Assembly: GCF_947492965.1 (NCBI RefSeq)
Contig: NZ_CANLOZ010000013.1
Location: 46,437 to 110,436 of the forward strand
Reading direction: 5' to 3'
DNA: 64,000 nt
From: an uncultured Aquimarina sp.
GTDB taxonomy: Bacteria > Bacteroidota > Bacteroidia > Flavobacteriales > Flavobacteriaceae
The notes under the pieces were generated by a model, which was not told the DNA's origin, ran no database searches, and was given only the letters and a program-made list of their open reading frames with translations. The position numbers and the translations under genes were made by a program. Positions 52,851-61,764 of this stretch are shown one piece after another (position 1 is the stretch's first letter; every line of letters starts with the position of its first letter).

Positions 52851-54083
52851 ATGAGAAAACAACTAATCATACTGGTAGTTTCTATATTTCTTACACTCCA
52901 GTATACGTACTCTCAGGGTTCGCCAGATTATACTGGTGGACTGAAGGTAAAACTGAATGAAGATGGTACCAAATACTTTAGAATTATATCATGGGCACAA
53001 TTTTGGGCAAGATACCAAGATGAGGTTCCCGATGATGTAAGTAACACAAACATGAGCATTAGAAGAGCTCGTATTTTAACCTATGCTCAGATCAATAAAA
53101 GTTTTTTGATTCTTACTCATTTTGGACTTAATAGTTTGAATGCGAATAACCAAAGTCCTTTAGGGCGGGGAGAAGAGTCTCAGCTTTTTTTTCACGGAGT
53201 TTGGGGGCAATACAATCTAAACGCTAAGCATGCTATAGGAGCAGGGCTTCATTATTGGAACGGAATATCAAGACTTAATAATCAGAGCACTCTAAATATT
53301 ATGACTCTTGATAATAATCGACAATCATGGGCAACGATAGGGTTGTCGGATCAATTTGCAAGACATATTGGTATTTATGCCAAAGGCGCTTTTGGAAAAC
53401 TTCAGTATCGAGTATCTATTAATGAATCAGGAACTAATAATTTACAAGAGGCTACGGATCCAGCTCCAGATGGTCCAGCAGTATATGCGGGTAGAAGATT
53501 ACTAGGTTCTAAAGATGCAGGGAAAAACTTTGCAGGTTATTTCGATTATCACTTTTTTGATCAAGAGTCTAATTTCCTTCCATATAAAGTAGGTACCTAT
53601 TTAGGAGGTAAAAAGGTTTTTAATGTAGGAGCTGGTTTTTTCTTTCACCCAGAAGGCAGTGTAGTAGCAAACGATACCGGAGAATTAGAAGGTGAAGATG
53701 TAGCTATTTTTGCAGTAGACGCTTTTTATGATGCTCCTTTAGGAGAAAATGGATCAGCAATTACTGCTTATGCAACTTATCAAAATAATGATTACGGAAA
53801 AAACTTTACCTTAGGACAAACCTATGAAACAGGTTCCATGATTTACGGACATGTTGGTTATGTTATCCCCAATAACAATAAAAAAACCAAGTTTCAACCT
53901 TATGCTTCTTTTAACAGGAGATCGATAGATGCAATTGATGATAATGCCACAACTTTTGGAGTAGGTGCAAATGCTTATTTCAGTGGACATCATTCTAAAA
54001 TTACTATTGAGTATTTAAATACAAAATACGGGGATAATGATGCGCAAAGTTTTGTTACCCTGCAAGCGATGATTTACTTATAA
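52851..54083 (+). CDS. Outer-membrane porin-like protein
   Basis: A 410-residue protein with a signal peptide (MRKQLIILVVSIFLTLQYTY, S). The mature protein is rich in alternating beta strands with aromatic girdles (FRIISWAQFWARYQDEVPDD, KLQYRVSINESGT, VFNVGAGFFFHPEGSV) and ends TLQAMIYL, with an aromatic/hydrophobic terminus typical of barrel insertion. It probably lets small carboxylates cross the outer membrane. It heads the transport genes: DUF4212 follows after 11 bases. Confidence 0.8.
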   Translation: MRKQLIILVVSIFLTLQYTYSQGSPDYTGGLKVKLNEDGTKYFRIISWAQFWARYQDEVPDDVSNTNMSIRRARILTYAQINKSFLILTHFGLNSLNANNQSPLGRGEESQLFFHGVWGQYNLNAKHAIGAGLHYWNGISRLNNQSTLNIMTLDNNRQSWATIGLSDQFARHIGIYAKGAFGKLQYRVSINESGTNNLQEATDPAPDGPAVYAGRRLLGSKDAGKNFAGYFDYHFFDQESNFLPYKVGTYLGGKKVFNVGAGFFFHPEGSVVANDTGELEGEDVAIFAVDAFYDAPLGENGSAITAYATYQNNDYGKNFTLGQTYETGSMIYGHVGYVIPNNNKKTKFQPYASFNRRSIDAIDDNATTFGVGANAYFSGHHSKITIEYLNTKYGDNDAQSFVTLQAMIYL

Positions 54084-54094
54084 AATATAAAGTT

Positions 54095-54352
54095 ATGACT
54101 GATAAACAAAAAGCTGTTGCCTATTGGAAACAAAACCTAAAATACCTGATAGTTCTTCTTATTATTTGGTTTGTGGTCTCCTATGGAGCAGGAATACTCT
54201 TTAAAGACGAATTAAACAATATAAGATTAGGAGGATTTAAACTTGGTTTCTGGTTTGCTCAACAAGGCTCTATTTACACTTTTGTGATTCTCATTTTCGT
54301 TTATGTGCGATTGATGAATAAACTGGACAAAAAATATGGTTACGATGAGTAA
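54095..54352 (+). CDS. DUF4212 small subunit of a sodium:solute symporter
   Basis: An 85-residue protein with two hydrophobic helices: YLIVLLIIWFVVSYGAGILF and FWFAQQGSIYTFVILIFVYV. The pattern WKQNLKYLIVLLIIWFVVSY, then FKLGFWFAQQGSI, then YVRLMNKLDKKYGYDE is the DUF4212 signature. These small proteins are found directly before acetate/carboxylate-type SSS transporters, as here (30 bases). Confidence 0.92.
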   Translation: MTDKQKAVAYWKQNLKYLIVLLIIWFVVSYGAGILFKDELNNIRLGGFKLGFWFAQQGSIYTFVILIFVYVRLMNKLDKKYGYDE

Positions 54353-54382
54353 TCTTAATACTAACCAAAAAAATATATTATT

Positions 54383-56155
54383 ATGAGCGTTCAAGTATGG
54401 ACATGGATTTTAGTAGGGATTACGTTTGCCCTGTATTTCGGGATTGCTATATGGGCCAGAGCAGGTTCGACCAAAGATTTTTATGTAGCTGGTGGAGGTG
54501 TTTCTCCGCTTGCTAATGGGATGGCAACTGCAGCCGATTGGATGAGTGCAGCTTCGTTTATTTCTATGGCAGGCTTGATATCTTTTATGGGATATGATGG
54601 TTCTGTTTTTCTAATGGGATGGACTGGCGGTTATGTGTTATTAGCACTTTTGTTAGCTCCGTATCTCCGTAAGTTTGGAAAATTTACAGTTCCCGATTTC
54701 ATAGGGGATAGATATTATTCAAATACCGCCAGAACTGTGGCAGTGATATGTGCATTAATTGTCTCATTTACGTATGTAGCTGGACAAATGAGAGGTGTAG
54801 GTATTGTGTTTTCTCAATTTTTGCAGGTTGATATTACTTTGGGAGTTATCATAGGAATGGCTGTGGTTTTAGTATTTGCCTTTTTGGGAGGAATGAAAGG
54901 AATCACGTATACACAAGTAGCTCAATATTGTGTATTGATTTTTGCCTTTATGGTTCCGGCATTTTTTATCTCTATGCAAATGACAGGAAATATCATTCCA
55001 CAGATAGGAATGGGTGGTACAGTTGAAGACGGGACATATTTACTTGAGAAGTTAGATGCGTTGCATACTCAACTAGGTTTCAATGAGTATACCGATGGTT
55101 CAAAATCAACCTGGGACGTGTTCGCAATAACACTGGCCCTTATGGTAGGTACCGCTGGATTGCCTCATGTGATAGTACGTTTTTTTACAGTTCCTAAAGT
55201 AAAAGATGCTAGAAAATCAGCAGGGTTAGCCTTACTGTTTATTGCTATTCTGTATACCACGGCTCCGGCTATTGCAGTTTTTGCTAGAACTAATTTAATA
55301 GAAACGGTAAGTAATAATCCGTATAAAGAAGTTCCAGAATGGTTTAAAAACTGGGAAAATACTGGGCTTATTGCTTGGTCAGATAAAAATGGCGACGGGA
55401 AAATACAATATGTAAATGGAAGCGCTACAGAAGGTAAACCAAAGTACACTGGGGAAAGAGGCGTAAACGGCGAAAGATTGGTTTCCAATGCTAGTGGCTC
55501 TGAAAATGAGTTATATGTAGATAGAGATATTATGGTTTTAGCAAATCCAGAAATTGCAAATTTACCTAATTGGGTAGTAGCGCTAGTTGCTGCAGGTGGC
55601 TTAGCTGCCGCATTATCAACTGCAGCTGGTTTGTTATTGGTAATTTCTACTTCTATTTCTCATGATCTTATTAAAAAACAAATCAAGCCAAATATTTCTG
55701 AAAAAGGAGAACTTTTGGCTGCTAGAATTAGTATTCTATTTGCTATTATCATTGCAGGTTTGTTCGGGATATATCCTCCTGGTTTTGTGGCAGCTGTTGT
55801 GGCATTAGCATTTGGCTTGGCCGCAGCTTCATTCTTTCCAGCAATTATTCTGGGTATTTTCGATAAACGCATGAACAGACAGGGCGCGGTAGCGGGAATG
55901 ATTGTGGGAATCACCCTCATGTTAATTTACATGGTAGTATATAAAACAGGATTGATCGGTGTTATGGAACCTAGACCAAAAGAAGAATGGTGGTTTGGTA
56001 CATCTCCAGAAGGTTTTGGTACTATTGCAATGATTGTAAATGTTGTCGTTTCTGTAATCGTTTCTAGAATGACTCCAGAACCACCAAAAGTAGTACAAGA
56101 AATTGTTGAAGATATAAGAATCCCTAGTGGAGCTGGAGAAGCTTCGCATCATTAG
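54383..56155 (+). CDS. Sodium:solute symporter, acetate/carboxylate (ActP-like) subfamily
   Basis: A 590-residue SSS-family transporter with about 13 helices. It has the YFGIAIWARAGSTKDFYVAG start, ATAADWMSAASFISMAGLIS, VPDFIGDRYYSNTARTVAVI, GGMKGITYTQVAQY, GTAGLPHVIVRFFTVPKVKD and AAGGLAAALSTAAGLLLVIS. A soluble insert (residues 320-370) has an EF-hand-like SDKNGDGKIQYVNG. With DUF4212 before it and acs after it, the substrate is probably acetate or a related short acid. A terminator follows. Confidence 0.88.
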   Translation: MSVQVWTWILVGITFALYFGIAIWARAGSTKDFYVAGGGVSPLANGMATAADWMSAASFISMAGLISFMGYDGSVFLMGWTGGYVLLALLLAPYLRKFGKFTVPDFIGDRYYSNTARTVAVICALIVSFTYVAGQMRGVGIVFSQFLQVDITLGVIIGMAVVLVFAFLGGMKGITYTQVAQYCVLIFAFMVPAFFISMQMTGNIIPQIGMGGTVEDGTYLLEKLDALHTQLGFNEYTDGSKSTWDVFAITLALMVGTAGLPHVIVRFFTVPKVKDARKSAGLALLFIAILYTTAPAIAVFARTNLIETVSNNPYKEVPEWFKNWENTGLIAWSDKNGDGKIQYVNGSATEGKPKYTGERGVNGERLVSNASGSENELYVDRDIMVLANPEIANLPNWVVALVAAGGLAAALSTAAGLLLVISTSISHDLIKKQIKPNISEKGELLAARISILFAIIIAGLFGIYPPGFVAAVVALAFGLAAASFFPAIILGIFDKRMNRQGAVAGMIVGITLMLIYMVVYKTGLIGVMEPRPKEEWWFGTSPEGFGTIAMIVNVVVSVIVSRMTPEPPKVVQEIVEDIRIPSGAGEASHH

Positions 56156-56173
56156 ATTTGATTTTAGTAGAAT

Positions 56174-56209
56174 ACGGTGCTATAATTTTAGTTATGGCAC
56201 CGTTTTTTC
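56174..56209 (+). terminator. Terminator or attenuator between the symporter and sensor-kinase genes
   Basis: Stem ACGGTGCTATAA / TTATGGCACCGT (one T-G pair), a 6-base loop, then a T6 tract. It lies 18 bases after the symporter stop and before the next start, so the kinase part may be expressed at a lower level or separately. Confidence 0.8.
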
Positions 56210-56234
56210 CTAACTTTATAGAGTGAGTTCAAAA

Positions 56235-56429
56235 ATGAAGAAAAGACATCAGCAAAAACTTATCATCCTTTCATTGGTGCTGTTTTTATTATGGAACGTT
56301 CCGTTGGTACTAATTTTTGACCATTCCGATGAAGTCTTCGGTTTCCCAATGATCTATTTTTTTATTTTCTTGATATGGATATTGGCAATTATCATTTCTT
56401 ATATCATCTTACATAGGCACTATGAATAA
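56235..56429 (+). CDS. Small two-helix membrane protein preceding the sensor kinase
   Basis: A 64-residue protein started at the ATG at 56235 (a GTG four codons upstream is possible). It has two hydrophobic helices, LIILSLVLFLLWNVPLVLIF and FGFPMIYFFIFLIWILAIII, with a basic N-terminus and a C-terminal LHRHYE. Its end overlaps the kinase start by 8 bases, so it is translationally coupled. Small proteins of this type often precede SSS transporters or SSS-kinases; it may act as an accessory subunit. I do not name a family. Confidence 0.65.
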   Translation: MKKRHQQKLIILSLVLFLLWNVPLVLIFDHSDEVFGFPMIYFFIFLIWILAIIISYIILHRHYE

Positions 56430-59106
56430 TTATCTTTTGATATCTATCATAATTGTCTATTTGACTTTTTTATTTCTAGTAGCCTTTTGGGCAGAGAAGA
56501 ACTCAAAAAGCAAATGGGTTAATAATCCATACATTTATGTATTATCTCTAGCTGTATATTGTTCTGCTTGGACATATTACGGAAGTGTGGGGATTGCATC
56601 CCAATCAGGAATTAGTTTTCTTACCATTTATCTCGGTCCTGTGATATCTATTCCGTTATGGATTCTCGTAATGCGTAGGGTTATCAGAATTTCAAAGCAG
56701 CATAAGGTCTCTAGTATTGCAGATTTTATATCACTACGATATGGTAATAATCGTTTTTTAGGTGCCTTAGTAACCATAATTTGTGTTTTTGCCATAGTAC
56801 CATATATTTCGCTCCAGCTTAAAGCTATCTCCGAAACCTTTGAAATTATTACCGATGAGACTAGTTACAATTCTACATTAATTGTAGATGATTCTACTTT
56901 TTATATTGCGGTGCTTTTGGCAATTTTTGTTGCTTTTTTTGGAACGCAAGCAGCAGACGCATCTCAACATAGAAAAGGAATTATGACTACAGTAGCAGTA
57001 GAGTCTATTATGAAGTTAGTTTTTTTTCTTGTGATTGGGATTTACATCACTTTTTTTATGTTTGATGGTACAAAAGATATTTATGATCAAGCTTCTGCAC
57101 TCGGGAGTTTTGAGAAAATCACCTCTTTTAATGGGTTAGAATCTGGTTTTAACTGGATGTTTACTATCATGCTTTCCTTTTTTGCCATTTTCTTGCTTCC
57201 TAGACAATTTCACGTTGCAGTGGTCGAAAATGACAGAGAACGGTATTTAAAGAAAGCGATATGGATGTTTCCTTTATACCTTTTATTATTTAACATATTT
57301 GTGATTTTCATAGCATGGGCAGGAAATCTTAGTATTTCAGGAGAGGTAAATCATGATTACTATACGTTATTACTGCCATTGCAAAACGGAAATATTATCT
57401 TAGCATTATTGGTGTTTCTTGGAGGATTCTCTGCAGTGATATCAATGGTAGTTGTGTCGACTTTGGCATTATCCACCATGGTAAGTAATAACCTTATTAT
57501 TCCCTATGGGTTTTTGGATAAATTTTTGAAAGGAGATCCTGAACAAAATGAGAAGTATATCAAAAATATTAGACGTATCTCAATATTTACCTTAATTATT
57601 GCAGCATACTTTTTCTATATCAACTTTTCATATGAATTGTCATTATATTCTATTGGTCTAATTTCATTCGCTGTGATAGCTCAATTAGCACCTTCTTTTT
57701 TTATGGGGCTTTTCTGGAATCGTGGTTCTGCAAAAGCAGTTAAAATTGGAATGATTGTAGGTGTTTTTATTGTGATATATACGTTAATCCTACCACTTAT
57801 TGTTACTGTACTTGCAGGAAATGACCTATTTGTAGAAAATGGATTATTCGGAATAAAACTTTTAAAGCCATACGCATTATTTGGTTTAGATTTTTTAGGG
57901 CCAGAAGCGCATTCCTTTTTTTGGAGTATGTTCTTTAATACATTAAGTTTTTTAATTATTTCCTTGCTGTCTAAAGGGAATTATAGAGAACGGAATTATG
58001 CGGAGATGTTTGTGAATAGCAGTAATTATGCGAATTTACAAGATGGTGCCTTTGTATGGAAAGGAGAAGCTTTTATCTCTGATATTAGAAACATGTTAAA
58101 TCGTTTTTTAGGAGAAGAACGAACGGAAAAAGCGCTGAACTTATTTTATTTGAAGTATGGAATTTCTAAAGATGAAGAAATGGCCGATGCTCGATTGATT
58201 AAGTTTTCAGAAAAACTTTTAACAGGAACGATAGGTAGTGCTTCTGCACGTATATTGATAGGTAGCGTAGCTAAAGAAGAACCAGTGAGTTTACTCGAGG
58301 TTCTAAAAATATTAGAAGAATCAAAAGAAACTATAGCAGTAAATAAAGCACTTCAGGAAAAGTCCGAAGAGCTTACAAGACTTACCGAAAAATTAAAAAC
58401 AGCTAACGAAGAACTTTTAGAACAAGATAGAATAAAAGATGAATTTTTAGATACGATTGCTCATGAACTTAAAACTCCTGTCACTTCAATCAAGGCGGCT
58501 TCAGAGGTTTTAACAGATGATGATGATATGCCAGAGGATTTAAAAAGTAAGTTTTTAGAAAATATAGTTACAGATTCAGATAGACTAACGAGATTAATCC
58601 ATAATATCTTAGATCTCGAAAAATTATCTAAAGGACAAGAGCATCTCGAAATGGAGCCTAGAGAGATTCATAAAACTATAGATAAGGCGATTCATGGGAT
58701 AGAACAGATTGCAAAAAACAAAGGAGTGGAGCTAATCCATAATCATGGGTATCAAATACAGGCGAATTATGACGAAGATAGAATAATTCAGGTATTAACA
58801 AATTTGTTGTCTAATGCGCTCAAGTTTTCAGATGAAAAAACAGGAAAGATAAAGGTGCAGGTCCGTCAAAAAAGACAAACCGTAGAAATTATAGTAGAAG
58901 ATAACGGAAAAGGCATTCCAAAAGAGGAAATGAATTATATTTTTGATAAATTTTACCAATCAAAATATCAAAATATAAAAAAACCTGTAGGCAGCGGGTT
59001 GGGGTTGGCAATCAGTAAGAAAATTGTTGAAAGTCATAATGGAAAAATCTGGGTAGATAAAAAGTACAAAGAAGGTGCCCGTTTTTTATTTACCATACCC
59101 AAATGA
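56422..59106 (+). CDS. Hybrid SSS-transporter/histidine kinase (CbrA-like) with STAC linker
   Basis: An 894-residue protein. Residues 1-500 form a transporter-like SSS domain with about 13 helices (AVYCSAWTYYGSVGIASQSG, YLGPVISIP, QAADASQHRKGIM, LPRQFHVAVVENDRERYLKK). Residues 535-630 resemble the STAC linker domain (WKGEAFISDIRNMLNRFLGE). A coiled coil leads to HisKA with FLDTIAHELKTPVTSIKAAS, where phospho-acceptor His is residue 681. HATPase motifs are NLLSNALKF (Asn798 region), DNGKGIPKEEM and GSGLGLAISKKI. It should sense or carry a solute and phosphorylate the receiver encoded 27 bases downstream. CbrA, controlling carbon use in Pseudomonas, is the best known analogue. Confidence 0.9.
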   Translation: MNNYLLISIIIVYLTFLFLVAFWAEKNSKSKWVNNPYIYVLSLAVYCSAWTYYGSVGIASQSGISFLTIYLGPVISIPLWILVMRRVIRISKQHKVSSIADFISLRYGNNRFLGALVTIICVFAIVPYISLQLKAISETFEIITDETSYNSTLIVDDSTFYIAVLLAIFVAFFGTQAADASQHRKGIMTTVAVESIMKLVFFLVIGIYITFFMFDGTKDIYDQASALGSFEKITSFNGLESGFNWMFTIMLSFFAIFLLPRQFHVAVVENDRERYLKKAIWMFPLYLLLFNIFVIFIAWAGNLSISGEVNHDYYTLLLPLQNGNIILALLVFLGGFSAVISMVVVSTLALSTMVSNNLIIPYGFLDKFLKGDPEQNEKYIKNIRRISIFTLIIAAYFFYINFSYELSLYSIGLISFAVIAQLAPSFFMGLFWNRGSAKAVKIGMIVGVFIVIYTLILPLIVTVLAGNDLFVENGLFGIKLLKPYALFGLDFLGPEAHSFFWSMFFNTLSFLIISLLSKGNYRERNYAEMFVNSSNYANLQDGAFVWKGEAFISDIRNMLNRFLGEERTEKALNLFYLKYGISKDEEMADARLIKFSEKLLTGTIGSASARILIGSVAKEEPVSLLEVLKILEESKETIAVNKALQEKSEELTRLTEKLKTANEELLEQDRIKDEFLDTIAHELKTPVTSIKAASEVLTDDDDMPEDLKSKFLENIVTDSDRLTRLIHNILDLEKLSKGQEHLEMEPREIHKTIDKAIHGIEQIAKNKGVELIHNHGYQIQANYDEDRIIQVLTNLLSNALKFSDEKTGKIKVQVRQKRQTVEIIVEDNGKGIPKEEMNYIFDKFYQSKYQNIKKPVGSGLGLAISKKIVESHNGKIWVDKKYKEGARFLFTIPK

Positions 59107-59133
59107 GCAAACCTTAGGTGAATAGCTTAACAT

Positions 59134-59496
59134 ATGAAAAAGATTTTAATTGTAGATGATGAACCTAATATTGTAATGTCACTAGAATATACCTTTAAAA
59201 AGAAGAGTTTTGAAGTGTTCATCGCTAGAGATGGAAGTGAAGCATTGCAGATAGCTGAAGAAGAGATTCCTGATATAGTATTGTTAGATATAATGATGCC
59301 CAATGTTGATGGTTATGAAACTTTAAAAGAGATAAAGAACAATAAAAACCTTAAGGATACCAAAGTTGTATTTCTTTCGGCAAAAAATAAAGCTACGGAT
59401 ATAGAAAAGGGTTTAAGTATGGGAGCTGACAAGTATCTTACTAAACCTTTCTCGGTAAAAAAATTGGTAGCAGAAATAAATGAATTATTGAATTAA
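59134..59496 (+). CDS. Stand-alone response regulator receiver
   Basis: A 120-residue single receiver domain. The acidic pair is in ILIVDDEPN (Asp8, Asp9), the phospho-acceptor is Asp52 in DIVLLDIMMPNVDGYE, the switch Ser is in VVFLSAKNK, and the conserved Lys is in DKYLTKPFSVKKL. There is no output domain, so signal must pass by protein contact. The gene follows the SSS-kinase by 27 bases and is its obvious partner. Confidence 0.93.
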   Translation: MKKILIVDDEPNIVMSLEYTFKKKSFEVFIARDGSEALQIAEEEIPDIVLLDIMMPNVDGYETLKEIKNNKNLKDTKVVFLSAKNKATDIEKGLSMGADKYLTKPFSVKKLVAEINELLN

Positions 59497-59800
59497 CTTT
59501 TGATATTGTGCGCAAACAACGAGGATTTAATTTAGATAAGTAAAAATGAAAATACGTTTAAAACCATTGGTATCTGATATATTTATTAGTGTTTACGTGT
59601 TAATCTCTTTATTTCAAAGGTTTTTAGTGGAGATGAAAACACAAATAAGTGCAGCATTCTATAGTCATAGGATTTTGTTTTATAGTCATTTTATGGGTTT
59701 TGATACGATTAAAATTTTACAACCCAAATTGGTTCGGATTATTTATATCAAATGATCAAACAAATAAAAATTAATTTAAAGAATATAAAATATACCAACA
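59497..59800. other. Gene-free stretch before acs
   Basis: About 300 bases. A 69-codon open frame at 59546-59755 has no conserved features and is not called. The region should hold the acs promoter, but I find no clear TAnnTTTG with an upstream TTG at normal spacing. Confidence 0.45.
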
Positions 59801-61708
59801 ATGAGTAATTATCACATAAAACATCTTGAAGAATATTATCAAGTTTATCGAAAATCTGTGCGTGATCCAGAAACTTTTTGGGCAGAAATAGCCGAAGAAC
59901 ACTTCATGTGGAAAAAGAAATGGGATAATGTATTGAGCTGGGATTTTACCAAACCTGAGGTTAAATGGTTTGAAGGGGCAAAGTTGAATATTACCGAAAA
60001 TTGCATCGATAGACACCTTCAGAATAGAGGGCATAAAACAGCAATCCTCTTTGAGCCTAACGATCCGGAAGAAGATGCACAACACATTACATATAAACAA
60101 TTACACGAAAAAGTATGCAAGTTTGCTAATGTGTTGAAAGAGCAAGGAGTGCAAAAAGGAGATCGTGTTTGTATTTATCTACCGATGATTCCTGAGCTTG
60201 CAGTATCGGTATTAGCCTGTGCACGTATAGGGGCTATTCATTCGGTAGTATTTGCTGGTTTTTCTGCTTTGGCATTATCCACGAGGATTAATGATTGCGA
60301 AGCAAAAATGGTGATTACCTCTGATGGTTCTTATAGAGGATCTAAAACGATAGATCTTAAAGGTATTGTGGATGATGCTTTAGAAAGTTGTCTTGGAGTA
60401 AGTTCAGTATTAGTAGCTAAAAGAATTAACTCTGATATACAAATGAAGAGTGATCGGGATCATTGGTTACAACCGTTACTTGACAAGGCTAATAAGGATT
60501 GTGTTCCTGAAGTTATGGATGCTGAAGATCCTTTGTTTATTCTGTATACATCAGGATCTACAGGAATGCCAAAAGGAATGTTGCATACGACTGCTGGATA
60601 TATGGTGTATACGGCTTATACTTTTAAAAATGTATTTCAGTATAGGGAGAATGATATTTATTGGTGTACCGCAGATATAGGTTGGATAACTGGTCATTCT
60701 TATATTGTATATGGTCCTTTGGCAAATGGGGCAACTACAGTAATGTTCGAAGGGGTGCCTTCTTATCCAGATTTTGGTAGATTTTGGGATATTGTTCAAA
60801 AGCATAAAGTTACTCAATTTTATACTGCGCCTACTGCAATTCGTGCTTTAGCGAAAGAAAACCTAGATTATGTGACCAACCATGATCTTTCTAGTTTAAA
60901 AGTATTAGGTACTGTTGGAGAACCCATTAATGAAGAAGCATGGCACTGGTATAATGATCATGTAGGCGAAAAGAAATCTCCAATTGTTGATACTTGGTGG
61001 CAAACTGAAACTGGAGGTATTATGATTTCACCAATTCCTTATTCCACACCAACCAAACCTACCTATGCAACATTACCAATGCCAGGAATACAACCAGCGT
61101 TAATGGATGAGAATGGTTTAGAAATAAAGGGAAATCAGGTAGACGGGCGTCTTTGTATAAAATTTCCATGGCCGTCAATGGCAAGAACAATTTGGGGCAA
61201 TCATCAACGTTATAAAGAAACCTATTTTTCTGCATTTGAGAATAAATATTTTACGGGAGATGGTGCATTAAGAGATGAGGTGGGGTATTATAGAATAACA
61301 GGTAGAGTAGACGATGTGATCATTGTTTCTGGTCACAATTTGGGTACTGCTCCTATAGAAGATGCGATAAATGAACATCCTGCTGTTGCCGAATCTGCTA
61401 TTGTTGGGTTTCCTCATGATATAAAAGGAAATGCATTGTACGGCTATGTAATTCTAAAGGAAACAGGAGAAAATAGAGATCGGAACAATCTAAGCAAGGA
61501 GGTGAATCAACAAATTACAGAGCGAATTGGTCCTATCGCTAAACTGGATAAAATTCAGTTTGTACCAGGTCTTCCTAAAACTAGGAGTGGAAAAATTATG
61601 CGAAGAATTTTGAGAAAGATAGCATCCAAGGATACATCAAATCTTGGAGATACTAGCACGCTTTTAAATCCAGAAGTGGTTCAGGAAATTATGGACAAAG
61701 CTTTATAA
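59801..61708 (+). CDS. acs: Acetyl-CoA synthetase
   Basis: A 635-residue acetate:CoA ligase (AMP-forming). The N-terminal ACAS region (YHIKHLEEYYQVYRKSVRDP, FWAEIAEEHF), ATP loop LYTSGSTGMPKGMLHT, WWQTETGGIMISPIP and YFTGDGALRDEVGYYRITGR, and the C-terminal PKTRSGKIMRRILRK are all present. Lys598 in the SGK motif is the residue acetylated for control in homologues. The enzyme makes acetyl-CoA from acetate for the TCA cycle. It closes the transport-sensing cluster beginning at the zinc-ribbon regulator. Confidence 0.96.
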   Translation: MSNYHIKHLEEYYQVYRKSVRDPETFWAEIAEEHFMWKKKWDNVLSWDFTKPEVKWFEGAKLNITENCIDRHLQNRGHKTAILFEPNDPEEDAQHITYKQLHEKVCKFANVLKEQGVQKGDRVCIYLPMIPELAVSVLACARIGAIHSVVFAGFSALALSTRINDCEAKMVITSDGSYRGSKTIDLKGIVDDALESCLGVSSVLVAKRINSDIQMKSDRDHWLQPLLDKANKDCVPEVMDAEDPLFILYTSGSTGMPKGMLHTTAGYMVYTAYTFKNVFQYRENDIYWCTADIGWITGHSYIVYGPLANGATTVMFEGVPSYPDFGRFWDIVQKHKVTQFYTAPTAIRALAKENLDYVTNHDLSSLKVLGTVGEPINEEAWHWYNDHVGEKKSPIVDTWWQTETGGIMISPIPYSTPTKPTYATLPMPGIQPALMDENGLEIKGNQVDGRLCIKFPWPSMARTIWGNHQRYKETYFSAFENKYFTGDGALRDEVGYYRITGRVDDVIIVSGHNLGTAPIEDAINEHPAVAESAIVGFPHDIKGNALYGYVILKETGENRDRNNLSKEVNQQITERIGPIAKLDKIQFVPGLPKTRSGKIMRRILRKIASKDTSNLGDTSTLLNPEVVQEIMDKAL

Positions 61709-61724
61709 CAGGAATAGAGAAAAC

Positions 61725-61757
61725 AAAAAGAGCCTCAATTATAGAGGCTCTTTTTTT
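61725..61757. terminator. Bidirectional terminator between acs and the M42 peptidase
   Basis: Stem AAAAAGAGCCTC / GAGGCTCTTTTT with a 7-base loop and T and A tracts on both sides, placed between converging genes. Confidence 0.92.
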
Positions 61758-61764
61758 AAATGAA

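Noticed and set aside
55380..55430. EF-hand-like segment of the symporter as a true calcium sensor
   Set aside because: A single NGDGKI loop in a soluble insert of a transporter is too weak to claim binding.
59546..59755. 69-codon open frame before acs
   Set aside because: No conserved pattern, low-complexity hydrophobic content, and it lies where the acs promoter should be.
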